A stretch of DNA of 26,351 bases, taken from the NCBI GenBank assembly GCA_002305685.1, contig DBQB01000069.1, forward strand, positions 1 through 26,351, read 5' to 3'. The position numbers were made by a program, and so were the translations under genes. The notes beneath the pieces are model-generated. The model was given only the letters and a program-made list of their open reading frames with translations, had not been told where the DNA came from and did not search any database. This DNA is from Ruminococcaceae bacterium UBA1405. Its GTDB lineage: Bacteria; Bacillota; Clostridia; Oscillospirales; Ruminococcaceae. This document shows positions 8,139-16,161 of the stretch, in pieces (position 1 is the stretch's first letter; each line of letters opens with the position of its first letter).

Positions 8139-10070
8139 TCAGCTTTCTGAAAGCTCCAGCCACCGGTCCATACTCTCAGACAACTGGTTCTTTATCTCCT
8201 CCAGCTGCAAACACTTTTCCTGCAAAAGCTGAAAATCCGCACCGGTTGCTGGATCTGCAATCTCCGCTTCCAGCGCCGAAATCTGTTCCTCAAACGCGGC
8301 GATGGTTTTCTCCAGCTCCTTAAGCTGCCGTTTCCTTTTTGCATCCTCGCTGCGCTGCTGTTTGGAGCGATAATACTGTGCAGCCCCTTCCGACTGCCGC
8401 GCCTCCTGTTTCTCGGCGGCTTTCTCCGCAGCACGCTGCTCATTGAGTATGGCGCTGCGTTCCAGATAATAGTCAAAATTTCCGTTATAGAGATCCATCT
8501 GCCCCGGCAGCATCTCTACAATTTTGTTGGGCACCTTGTTGAGCAGATAACGGTCATGGGATACCATCAAAATGGTCCCCTCGTAGGACTGAAGCGCCTC
8601 CTCAATGACCTCCTTGGTAACAAGATCCATATGGTTGGTCGGTTCGTCAAGAATCAATACATTACCATACTCAAACACCAATATGGCAAAGGCCAGCTTT
8701 GCCTTCTCACCACCGCTGAGATTTCCCACCTTTTTGAAAACATTTTCTCCCGTCAAAAGCACCGCCCCCAATCGGGCACGGATTTCCTGCTCTTTCTCGG
8801 TGGGATGCCTCCGCCATAGCTCCTCTAGAACGGTATTATCCGGATTTACTCGGGTATTCTCCTGGTCAAAATAGGCAATCTTTACATGACGGCCCCACTC
8901 CACCGTTCCTTCCAACACTGGGATAAGCCCCTGTATTGCCTTGAGCAGAGAAGATTTTCCCACACCGTTGGCGCCAATCAGGCCGATTTTGTCCCCCCGC
9001 ATCAGATCCAAATTCAGATGCCGCGCCAACACTTTGGTACTGGTTCCCCGTCCTACCTGCAATGTGAGATCCCGCACGTGCAGCACATCCTTCACCGGCT
9101 GGCGCTCAAAAGAAAAACGGATTTTGGGTGGCTTTAACTCTCCTGCCGGCCGCTCGATCACCTCCATGCGTTCCAAAGCATGAAGCCTGCTCTTTGCTCG
9201 GTTGGAGGTGGAGGCACGGACCATATTTTTCGAAATATAGTCCTGCATCGCAGCAATCTCTTCCTGCTGCATCAGATATTCTTTCTGCTGCCGGGCTTGC
9301 TGCTCTTCTTTGATCTGCAGATACTTGGTATATCCGCCTTTATAACGGGTCAGTCGTCCCCGCTCTATCTCACAGATGCTGGTCACCAATTTATCCAGGA
9401 AATACCGGTCATGGGACACAATCAGCAGCGCACCTTTGTAATCCTTGAGATAACTTTCCAGCCACATCAGCGTTTTAAAATCCAGATGATTGGTGGGTTC
9501 GTCCAAGATCAGCAGCGAGGGCTCTTCCAGCAGCAGTCTTGCAATGGCCAGCCGGGTCTTTTCTCCGCCGCTGAGGGTATCGATCACCGTGTCAAAGGCT
9601 TTATCCCCGAACCCCATGCCGTTGAGGATGGTTTTGATCTTTACATCCACAAGATAGCCCTCATTTTGGGTAAACTGCTCCTGAACCACCGCATACCGCG
9701 CCGAAAGCGCCTGATATTGTTCTCTTTGCGCCTCATGGTCCAGCGACGCCATCGCCGCCTCCAGCTCCCGCATCTGCCGGGCACAGTCATTTTGAAGCTG
9801 AAATACCTTTCGCATCTCCTCCATAATGGTGCTCCCCCGGGCAAGACCGGTATTTTGTTCCAGAAAGCCAAAGGTCATATCCCCAGCCGTGGCAATCTCT
9901 CCTTCGTCCGGCTGTTCCTGTCCAATGATTAACTTGAGCAGGGTAGATTTTCCTGCGCCGTTGACTCCGATCAAACCAATTCTGTCGTGATCCTCTATCT
10001 TTAAATCAATGTTTTGCAGTACCTGGTGCCCTGCAAATCCTTTTGAAACATTCTCTACTGAAACTAACAT
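8139..10070 (-). CDS. ABC-F family ATP-binding protein (YdiF/Uup-like)
   Basis: A soluble double ABC ATPase of the ABC-F family, 643 residues. These proteins act on the ribosome (translation factors or antibiotic protection) rather than in transport, and no membrane segment is present. First cassette: Walker A GVNGAGKST (35-43), signature LSGGEKTRLAIA, Walker B LLILDEPTNHLD. Then come an interdomain linker with NMVRASTSNRAKSR and a second cassette with GANGVGKSS, LSGGEKAKLAF and VLILDEPTNHMD. A C-terminal charged coiled coil (about 540-640) follows. The ATG at 10070 has GGAGG five bases upstream. Its own promoter lies 80-110 bases upstream, so it is a separate unit. The subfamily cannot be fixed by eye. 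Confidence 0.95.
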   Translation of the reverse strand: MLVSVENVSKGFAGHQVLQNIDLKIEDHDRIGLIGVNGAGKSTLLKLIIGQEQPDEGEIATAGDMTFGFLEQNTGLARGSTIMEEMRKVFQLQNDCARQMRELEAAMASLDHEAQREQYQALSARYAVVQEQFTQNEGYLVDVKIKTILNGMGFGDKAFDTVIDTLSGGEKTRLAIARLLLEEPSLLILDEPTNHLDFKTLMWLESYLKDYKGALLIVSHDRYFLDKLVTSICEIERGRLTRYKGGYTKYLQIKEEQQARQQKEYLMQQEEIAAMQDYISKNMVRASTSNRAKSRLHALERMEVIERPAGELKPPKIRFSFERQPVKDVLHVRDLTLQVGRGTSTKVLARHLNLDLMRGDKIGLIGANGVGKSSLLKAIQGLIPVLEGTVEWGRHVKIAYFDQENTRVNPDNTVLEELWRRHPTEKEQEIRARLGAVLLTGENVFKKVGNLSGGEKAKLAFAILVFEYGNVLILDEPTNHMDLVTKEVIEEALQSYEGTILMVSHDRYLLNKVPNKIVEMLPGQMDLYNGNFDYYLERSAILNEQRAAEKAAEKQEARQSEGAAQYYRSKQQRSEDAKRKRQLKELEKTIAAFEEQISALEAEIADPATGADFQLLQEKCLQLEEIKNQLSESMDRWLELSES

Positions 10071-10151
10071 CTTTTCCTCCGAATTGCTGCGCGGAAAAAC
10101 ACATGCAAATATCCTGTATTTTCACTCGGCATCTTGATATCACTGTCTTTT

Positions 10152-10180
10152 ATCATAGCATAGCAAACTGCAATCAGCAA
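10152..10180 (-). promoter_or_regulatory. sigma-A promoter of the ABC-F gene
   Basis: Minus strand: -35 TTGCTG (10180-10175), a 17-base spacer, -10 TATGAT (10157-10152), with TGC directly before the -10 (extended -10). The leader to the ABC-F start is about 75 bases. Confidence 0.75.
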
Positions 10181-10215
10181 GTATTTCATATAAAAACACG
10201 AAATTGCCTTGGCAG

Positions 10216-10245
10216 AAAAACAGGGCCGTGGCAAACACGTCCCTG
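10216..10245 (-). terminator. rho-independent terminator ending the polysaccharide operon
   Basis: The stem CAGGGcCGTG (10221-10230) pairs with CACGtCCCTG (10236-10245) with one mismatch, and is followed on the minus strand by TTTTTC. It lies 66 bases after the last glycosyltransferase stop codon and before the ABC-F promoter. Confidence 0.8.
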
Positions 10246-10311
10246 TCCTCATCAGCGGCTATCGTCTCTAGTTATATTTTCACAAAACACATAAAAACAC
10301 AGTGTCCCTCT

Positions 10312-11406
10312 TCACGGCTTTTGATACACCGCATAGCCATATTTTCCTTCACGTCTCTTCAGCTCCAGGCCAAACTTTTCAGCTGCTTGCTGACATATCT
10401 GTGCTTGACGCACAGTCTCCCTCTTTCGATAAGCAAACTCCCGTGCAATCCACATCGGAGAAAAGATCGTAAACAATGCGGCAAGAGGGTGTATTCCATC
10501 AGCGTTGTTATGACGGTAAGCTAACAATACTTCCAACGCGCCAAAAGCTATCGCCTCAGGGGAAAAGATGTGTTTTTTACGGTTTGAACGCAGAATTTTC
10601 CGATAAAAACAGCAAAACCGTCCAGAATGCGGTTTTTCACGAAAATAAATGCCATTTGTCAGAAAATCCAGCTCCTCATCATCGAGAGCAAACAGTGTTT
10701 TTTGATAGAAATTTTGAATAATCCTTCGGTACTCTACCTTTTGCTTTTGCAACGATGTGGCTGTTATTTGATTTGCGTGTATTCTGTAAAGCAACAGGTA
10801 ATCATCCAGAATCGCTATCTTCATCCCTTTGCACAGCATCTGAACCCAAAGATTCAGATCTTCTGTACAAGTAAAAGCAGGATCATAACCAATGGATTTT
10901 ATCAACTGCGTTCTGGCAATAATACTGGGATGCACGATAGGATTAAAGAATATAAACCGTGATTGCACCGATCGCATATCCGTTCGACGAAGATCCAAAC
11001 CAGCAACGGTTTCCCCTTCTCGCCATAAAAACACCTTGCTTCCAGCAACAGCAATTTCCGGGTGTTGCTGCATAAAAGCTACCTGTTTTTCCATCCGGTC
11101 CGGGCGGCTAATATCATCAGCATCCATGCGTAGAACATATTCACCCTTTACAAAATTCAAGCCTCGATTGAGCGAGGACGGAAGCCGGAGATTTTTTTCA
11201 TTGCGAAACACACGAAAACGCTGATCTTTCTGCGCATATTTCGCCAGGATTTCACTGGTTTTATCGGTGGAACAGTCATCAATAATGATACATTCCCAAT
11301 GAGAATAGGTTTGACCAGCAATGCTGTCCAACGCTTCCTCCAAATAACGCTCACCGTTAAAAACACACAGCAGCACGGAGACCAAAGGGTTTTCTGTTAT
11401 TGCCAT
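10312..11406 (-). CDS. family 2 glycosyltransferase (last gene of polysaccharide operon)
   Basis: A GT-A fold, family 2 glycosyltransferase of 364 residues that presumably adds a sugar to the lipid-linked repeat at the cytosolic face. The nucleotide-binding part begins at once (PLVSVLLCVFNGERYLEEAL, 7-26). The Asp pair IIDDCSTD (41-48) and the metal-binding DADD (95-98, in VLRMDADDISRPDRM) are intact. The C-terminal half (HANQITATSLQKQK region on) has no clear membrane helix. Start: the ATG at 11406 has AGAAGG eight bases upstream. An upstream ATG at 11430 overlaps the previous stop (ATGA) and would add eight residues by coupling; either is possible. The donor and acceptor sugars are unknown. 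Confidence 0.92.
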   Translation of the reverse strand: MAITENPLVSVLLCVFNGERYLEEALDSIAGQTYSHWECIIIDDCSTDKTSEILAKYAQKDQRFRVFRNEKNLRLPSSLNRGLNFVKGEYVLRMDADDISRPDRMEKQVAFMQQHPEIAVAGSKVFLWREGETVAGLDLRRTDMRSVQSRFIFFNPIVHPSIIARTQLIKSIGYDPAFTCTEDLNLWVQMLCKGMKIAILDDYLLLYRIHANQITATSLQKQKVEYRRIIQNFYQKTLFALDDEELDFLTNGIYFREKPHSGRFCCFYRKILRSNRKKHIFSPEAIAFGALEVLLAYRHNNADGIHPLAALFTIFSPMWIAREFAYRKRETVRQAQICQQAAEKFGLELKRREGKYGYAVYQKP

Positions 11407-11426
11407 ATCTGGACCTTCTTTCCGTT

Positions 11427-12440
11427 TCATCTAGTTATGAGGTTTTTTGTGATCCAGCACAACCGCAAAAAATGATATGCCATTGTAGTTTTAGCATGTC
11501 GTAAAAGGAAATAAGAAATCCGTGTTTTAGGGGTAACATTGCCAAATGCAGCCCTTTGGATATGGCGCCGAAGAGGCATTTGCTCTATGTATTTTTGTAT
11601 GAGAGGAACAGCGCCTCTTGCTCCCGCTTCCGCTGCTCCAACCAACAACACAAAACAAAGATAACAGAGATAACGATCCAACTGGGCTGAAAAATTTGAA
11701 CAAAGAGGCGTCAGTTTTTCCAACGCCTGTGATAAATATATCAGTTGTTGGTATTGTTTTGCCTGAAATGTTCTCGAGATAGAGCTCAAACGATGGCGGC
11801 AATAATACATCGGTTCATCGCTAATATAAATACCATTCGCTGCAAACAGCACAGGCATGAGACAGGCAACATCCTCCCCGAAAGAGATCCGACGATCCAC
11901 TGCTAACTGATGAGGAGTGACCAGAGAACGCCGAAATGCTTTGGCGCATAAAAAATAATCGATATGCGTCATCTCTTCGGTCAACAACATTTTGGGATAA
12001 ATTTCACGCTGCATAGCAGATTTATCATAAAAACCATTTGGAAAGGACTGCTCAACAACAACACTCTGATCCTCATGTACAATCGTGTGGGATACCATAA
12101 TGATATCTGCATTGCTTTGTGCAATCCGCAAAGCAAACTCCTCCAACATCCGGGGACTTACCCAATCATCACCGTCCACATTAACCACATATTCCCCCGT
12201 CGCAACCTCTATTCCTGCCTGACGCGCACTGACCAGTCCGCCGTTTGGTTTATGAATTACCCTGATTCGCTGATCCTTCCGTGCATAGCTGTCACAGATC
12301 TCTGGACAGCGATCCGGAGATCCATCGTCCACCAATATTAGCTCAAAATTTTCATAACTTTGTTCCAACAGACTATCAACACATTGACATAAATAAGCCT
12401 CAATGCCGTAGATCGGAACGATCACAGAAAACGTTTTCAT
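11427..12440 (-). CDS. family 2 glycosyltransferase
   Basis: A GT2 glycosyltransferase, 337 residues. The Asp pair LVDDGSPDRCPEICD (D38-D39) and the DxD-type motif NVDGDDW (D89, D91, D92) are intact. An intermediate segment (LCAKAFRRSL, ISFGEDVACLMPVL) is typical of capsule-type GT2 enzymes with an E-D general-base motif. The start at 12440 lacks a good ribosome binding site, and a GGCAAAA-A-TTTTGCC inverted repeat lies directly upstream (12449-12463), so translation may depend on coupling. It overlaps the next gene's possible ATG at 11430. The sugar specificity is unknown. Confidence 0.92.
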   Translation of the reverse strand: MKTFSVIVPIYGIEAYLCQCVDSLLEQSYENFELILVDDGSPDRCPEICDSYARKDQRIRVIHKPNGGLVSARQAGIEVATGEYVVNVDGDDWVSPRMLEEFALRIAQSNADIIMVSHTIVHEDQSVVVEQSFPNGFYDKSAMQREIYPKMLLTEEMTHIDYFLCAKAFRRSLVTPHQLAVDRRISFGEDVACLMPVLFAANGIYISDEPMYYCRHRLSSISRTFQAKQYQQLIYLSQALEKLTPLCSNFSAQLDRYLCYLCFVLLVGAAEAGARGAVPLIQKYIEQMPLRRHIQRAAFGNVTPKTRISYFLLRHAKTTMAYHFLRLCWITKNLITR

Positions 12441-12484
12441 ATCTCAAACGGCAAAAATTTTGCCTATTCCTTTCTATGATATCC

Positions 12485-13546
12485 TTAAAACAACTGTCGC
12501 ATATAGACCATCAGCTTTTGCAGGAGCGTCAACCGGTATCGCATAGCAAATGCAAAACAAGCCTGCATTTTGGGAAGCTGATAAAAGGGATACCGCTTTA
12601 ATACCGCTGCGACTTCACTTTGGGTACAGATGCGAAACAGCCGTTCTTTTAGCTGCGACGCGGGCATCTTGACCTCAAAAGAATGGAGAATTTCCTGAAT
12701 GGAGCTTACCCTTGCCGCAGCTATTACCTGGCGATCTGTGTAGAGCTGAACTTGCTGCTTGTCCGCAACCGCTTCCAGTTTTTCCTTGAGAAACGCAATC
12801 AAATTAAGGTACCTTGGGAAACGGTCTTCACGAAAGCCTTTGGATAAGGAATCTGCATTTCTACAATAAAAATAATATGCTCCCGGTATTCCTACTGCTT
12901 TCTGAATGAGGGGAAGAAAGTCCAAAAGAAAAACAACATCTTCAGATAATAAAACCCGTTCCGAGTTAAACCGAATCTGATGCTGCTGCAAAATACTTCT
13001 ACGATATAGATTTTTACAAACGGAAAACCCGTAACGAGAATCCTCCCCTTCCTGTGGCAAGGATCCTACTACTCCAAGCATCAATTTTTGAATGCCTGGT
13101 GATCCAGAAAATATTTCCGTCTGAGCCAAACAGTGGCGAAACTCTTTTTGATCCTGCTGCTTTTGAAACATAATTCCACCAACATGGCATATTCCAGACA
13201 GAACCATATCCGCGTTTTCTTTTACTGCCGCTTCATATAAAATTTGGAACATATCTACAGAAACGTAGTCATCCGAATCTACAAAACCAATATACTCCCC
13301 CGTTGCATTTTCAATGCCGGTATTTCTCGCTAAGCCAAGCCCTTGGTTTTCTTTGTGGATCACCGCAATTCGTTTGTCGTGTGCAGCATACTCATCGCAT
13401 ATTTCGCCACAGCGATCCTTGGAACCATCGTCCACCAGGATAATCTCAATCTCTGTGAGTGTTTGATGTATCAGTGTTTCCAAACAACGTTCAAGATATG
13501 GTTCAACGTGATATACGGGTACAACAATACTGACTTTTGGCGTCAT
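12485..13546 (-). CDS. family 2 glycosyltransferase
   Basis: A GT2 glycosyltransferase, 353 residues. The catalytic-domain signatures are ILVDDGSKDRCGEICDEY (D39-D40) and GFVDSDDYVS (D90, D92, D93), followed by the FNSERVLLSEDVVFLLDFL segment that carries the usual catalytic acidic residues. It is close in pattern to the downstream neighbour (shared RCxEICD and GLxxARxxGIExATGEY blocks), which suggests an old duplication within the operon. The ATG at 13546 overlaps the stop of the GT4 gene (ATGA), so the two are coupled. A 44-base gap separates it from the next gene. Confidence 0.92.
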   Translation of the reverse strand: MTPKVSIVVPVYHVEPYLERCLETLIHQTLTEIEIILVDDGSKDRCGEICDEYAAHDKRIAVIHKENQGLGLARNTGIENATGEYIGFVDSDDYVSVDMFQILYEAAVKENADMVLSGICHVGGIMFQKQQDQKEFRHCLAQTEIFSGSPGIQKLMLGVVGSLPQEGEDSRYGFSVCKNLYRRSILQQHQIRFNSERVLLSEDVVFLLDFLPLIQKAVGIPGAYYFYCRNADSLSKGFREDRFPRYLNLIAFLKEKLEAVADKQQVQLYTDRQVIAAARVSSIQEILHSFEVKMPASQLKERLFRICTQSEVAAVLKRYPFYQLPKMQACFAFAMRYRLTLLQKLMVYMRQLF

Positions 13547-14778
13547 ATGGCATCCCTACCCTTTACGGCGTTTGAAACATCCTGATAAATTTCCATCAAC
13601 TGCTGGCAATACTGTTCCAGTGAGAGAAGACTATCTCGAATGCTGAGACAATTTTGAGACATTTCCCGTAGTTTATCTGGCTGCGCAAGCATCTTCTCTA
13701 TCCCTTTGGCAAGGGTCTCACCGGTAATGGGGGAAACCAATTCTCCAGTAACACCTGGCTGTACCAATTCTGCCATGCCACCGGCGTTGACACTTAGCAC
13801 TGGCGTTCCTAATGAAACCGCTTCCAGAATGGAGATTGGGCAATTTTCATAACAGATGGAGGGCACTACCAACAATGCAGCCTGAGAAATTAGCTGGGTA
13901 AGGGCATCTCCCGTTAAAAATCCCGTAAGATGAAGGTTGGAATGTCCCTCCAAAACTTGTCGTTGTGGACCGGAACCGGCTACCATGAAGGTAACGTCCG
14001 GGAGAAGATCCGCAGCTTGTGTCAAAGGAACAATACCCTTCTCAAAATCCAACCGTCCCACAAACGCAACGTAATTCTTTTTGTTTTTTTCCACCAGTTC
14101 CGTTTTTAGCTCTGGCAATTCTATATAATTGTGAATCACTGTAGTCTTTCCCTGAAAAAGAGAATCTGCATCCAACAGTTTGCGCTCCAAAAAATAACTA
14201 GGACATATATATCTGTCTACCTTACGGTAGGTACCCAATGTGCGGTACAAAAGTGCCTCTATGGTTCCTAAAAAACTCTTGGCAAGGGAATTGTGAATGC
14301 ATTTACCTTTGACGCAGTTCCATTTGCTGCCGTGAATGCACTTTTCACAGATTTCTTTTCTGTTAAAATTATACAACAAATGGTTGGGGCAGATCATCTG
14401 ATAATCATGCACCGTCTGTATCAAGGGGATTCCGCGGGATTTAATCTCATCAATGATGGACGGGGTCAGCTGGAAATTGATGTTGTTCATGTGCACCACA
14501 TCCGGCTGAAAATCGTCCAATACGGCTGCTATCTTTTTCTTTGCTTCCAAAGAATATAAGATACGAAAGGGATATAACAACTGCGCAAAAGAACGTTTGC
14601 GGAAATCCATGTTGCTGGTATAGATTCCTGCATGATTGAACACGGTATTTTGAGAATCATACATTCCAAAATACTCTACCTGATGTCCTTGTGCAGCAAG
14701 ATATGCGCCAATCTTCAACATATAACTTTCCGCGCCGCCACGAGGATAAAGGAACTTGTTCACCATCAAAATTTTCAT
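13543..14778 (-). CDS. family 4 glycosyltransferase
   Basis: A GT-B fold retaining glycosyltransferase of family 4, 411 residues. The N-terminal domain opens with MKILMVNKFLYPRGGAESYM. The C-terminal nucleotide-sugar domain has VAFVGRLDFEKGI (238-249) and the E-x7-E signature, E311 to E319, in YENCPISILEAVSLG, followed by NAGGMAELV. Five cysteines cluster at 130, 144, 147, 155 and 160. This insert occurs in many surface-polysaccharide GT4 proteins and could bind a metal. It follows the polymerase gene by 30 bases. GT4 enzymes of such operons add hexoses, often glucose, galactose or mannose types; the exact sugar is not visible. Confidence 0.94.
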   Translation of the reverse strand: MKILMVNKFLYPRGGAESYMLKIGAYLAAQGHQVEYFGMYDSQNTVFNHAGIYTSNMDFRKRSFAQLLYPFRILYSLEAKKKIAAVLDDFQPDVVHMNNINFQLTPSIIDEIKSRGIPLIQTVHDYQMICPNHLLYNFNRKEICEKCIHGSKWNCVKGKCIHNSLAKSFLGTIEALLYRTLGTYRKVDRYICPSYFLERKLLDADSLFQGKTTVIHNYIELPELKTELVEKNKKNYVAFVGRLDFEKGIVPLTQAADLLPDVTFMVAGSGPQRQVLEGHSNLHLTGFLTGDALTQLISQAALLVVPSICYENCPISILEAVSLGTPVLSVNAGGMAELVQPGVTGELVSPITGETLAKGIEKMLAQPDKLREMSQNCLSIRDSLLSLEQYCQQLMEIYQDVSNAVKGRDAI

Positions 14779-14808
14779 GTCTTTCCGTCCCGTTCTTTTG
14801 GCTAAAAG

Positions 14809-16116
14809 TCAGCGTTTTTCCGCCGCTATCGCTTGATTTTCTTTCGAAATGTTGCCAAAATATCTCTGTTCCTCAATTCGCACCTGCTCATCAAAGCCAT
14901 GTCCCATTATAATTGTCGCAAAAGCAGTGGCGCAAAGCGGATAGTTGAGGGTATTGTCTGTGGAAGAAATAACAATAACATACATCATCACCGCCAAAAC
15001 TACAATACGGTTTTTCCACTGCCCATTCCTGCTAAAAAAACGACTTCTCAAAAAAGTCATGGACAGCAGCCACAAAAGGTAACCACAAAATCCCAGGTCA
15101 ATATAAAACTGAAGAAAGTCATTGTGAATTGAGTTAACACCAACCGAATAGACTTCGTTGAGCAGATAGGTGACAAAGCCCATCCCCTGCCCCAAAAAAT
15201 CCACTGCGAATCGATAATATCCATCAATAAACAAATAAATGCTGCTACGTCCACTGGTCTCTATACCGAATTGTTCCAACCATGTAAAAAGATTCAACTT
15301 AACGCTGACAATATAGGCAAAAAGCAGTAAAATGGTTGCCGTAAAAATAAAATTGACAGCAATGATTACCTCACGTTTTCCTACAAATCTACCCAAAAAT
15401 CGTAAAAGATAGCCTAATACCAACGCAACGGCAATTCCAATAATCGCAATTCGCTTCAGTGCTGCAATAAAACAAAAAGCAGAAAGAAGGAATAGCACGA
15501 TCTGGACAGGCTGTTTGCGCCAATAAAGAAGCATATATAAAATGTAAACTCCTAAGCAAAACGCCAACTCATGTATTTCTGCGTTTACAATAACGCTGCC
15601 GGTATTATTGGCAAAACTTAAAATCAGCTCCAATAATTCACCAAAGAAACTTGCAGCGCCATACTCCCAAATAACCATTCCAATTTTAATCAAATTGGAA
15701 ATAAGTATGCTTGCTAAGCTGTACCAGATTCCCTTTTCTCCAAATACATACAACATGGCCGCAGCAGCCAAAACGGCTGAAAGTTGGTTGGTATAAACCA
15801 AATAATAAGACATTCCACGAGATATAATATCGAAATCTGTTTGATTTAATACCCAAACCAATAAAGACGCAGTCACCATTACCAACAGTGGGACTGCCAT
15901 AATCAAAGCTGACTTAACTGCCACGGCACCGCGTGCCACGTTAGGATATACCAAAAAATAGACAAAAGCTGAAAAGACAAGCAAAAGGGCAAAAAGATGC
16001 CGGTAGGTAATAAAAATCCCTAAATCCAGTGTTTCGATTAAGAAAAAGTGCATCAACACTGAAATAGCGACAAAATAAACCGCCAAAACCTGTTCTTTCA
16101 CCTTTCCTTGAAACAT
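14809..16116 (-). CDS. O-antigen polymerase/ligase-like membrane protein (Wzy/WaaL family)
   Basis: A polytopic membrane protein of 435 residues with about ten to twelve predicted helices. It carries the Wzy_C-type extracytosolic loop: FGIETSGRSSIY, FLGQGMGFVTYL, then VNSIHNDFLQFYIDLG, where the R and H-N-D residues are those expected in this family. It would join polysaccharide repeats, or ligate a chain, on the outer face of the membrane. The start at 16116 (ATG, MFQGKV) has AGAGGG seven bases upstream; the longer frame would begin with TTG at 16140. It lies between the chain-length-type genes and the glycosyltransferases, as expected for a Wzy-dependent system. Polymerase versus ligase cannot be decided by eye. 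Confidence 0.88.
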   Translation of the reverse strand: MFQGKVKEQVLAVYFVAISVLMHFFLIETLDLGIFITYRHLFALLLVFSAFVYFLVYPNVARGAVAVKSALIMAVPLLVMVTASLLVWVLNQTDFDIISRGMSYYLVYTNQLSAVLAAAAMLYVFGEKGIWYSLASILISNLIKIGMVIWEYGAASFFGELLELILSFANNTGSVIVNAEIHELAFCLGVYILYMLLYWRKQPVQIVLFLLSAFCFIAALKRIAIIGIAVALVLGYLLRFLGRFVGKREVIIAVNFIFTATILLLFAYIVSVKLNLFTWLEQFGIETSGRSSIYLFIDGYYRFAVDFLGQGMGFVTYLLNEVYSVGVNSIHNDFLQFYIDLGFCGYLLWLLSMTFLRSRFFSRNGQWKNRIVVLAVMMYVIVISSTDNTLNYPLCATAFATIIMGHGFDEQVRIEEQRYFGNISKENQAIAAEKR

Positions 16117-16161
16117 CTCTTCACCCTCTTTTCGTTGCAATTTAGTTTTTTAACAGAACGA

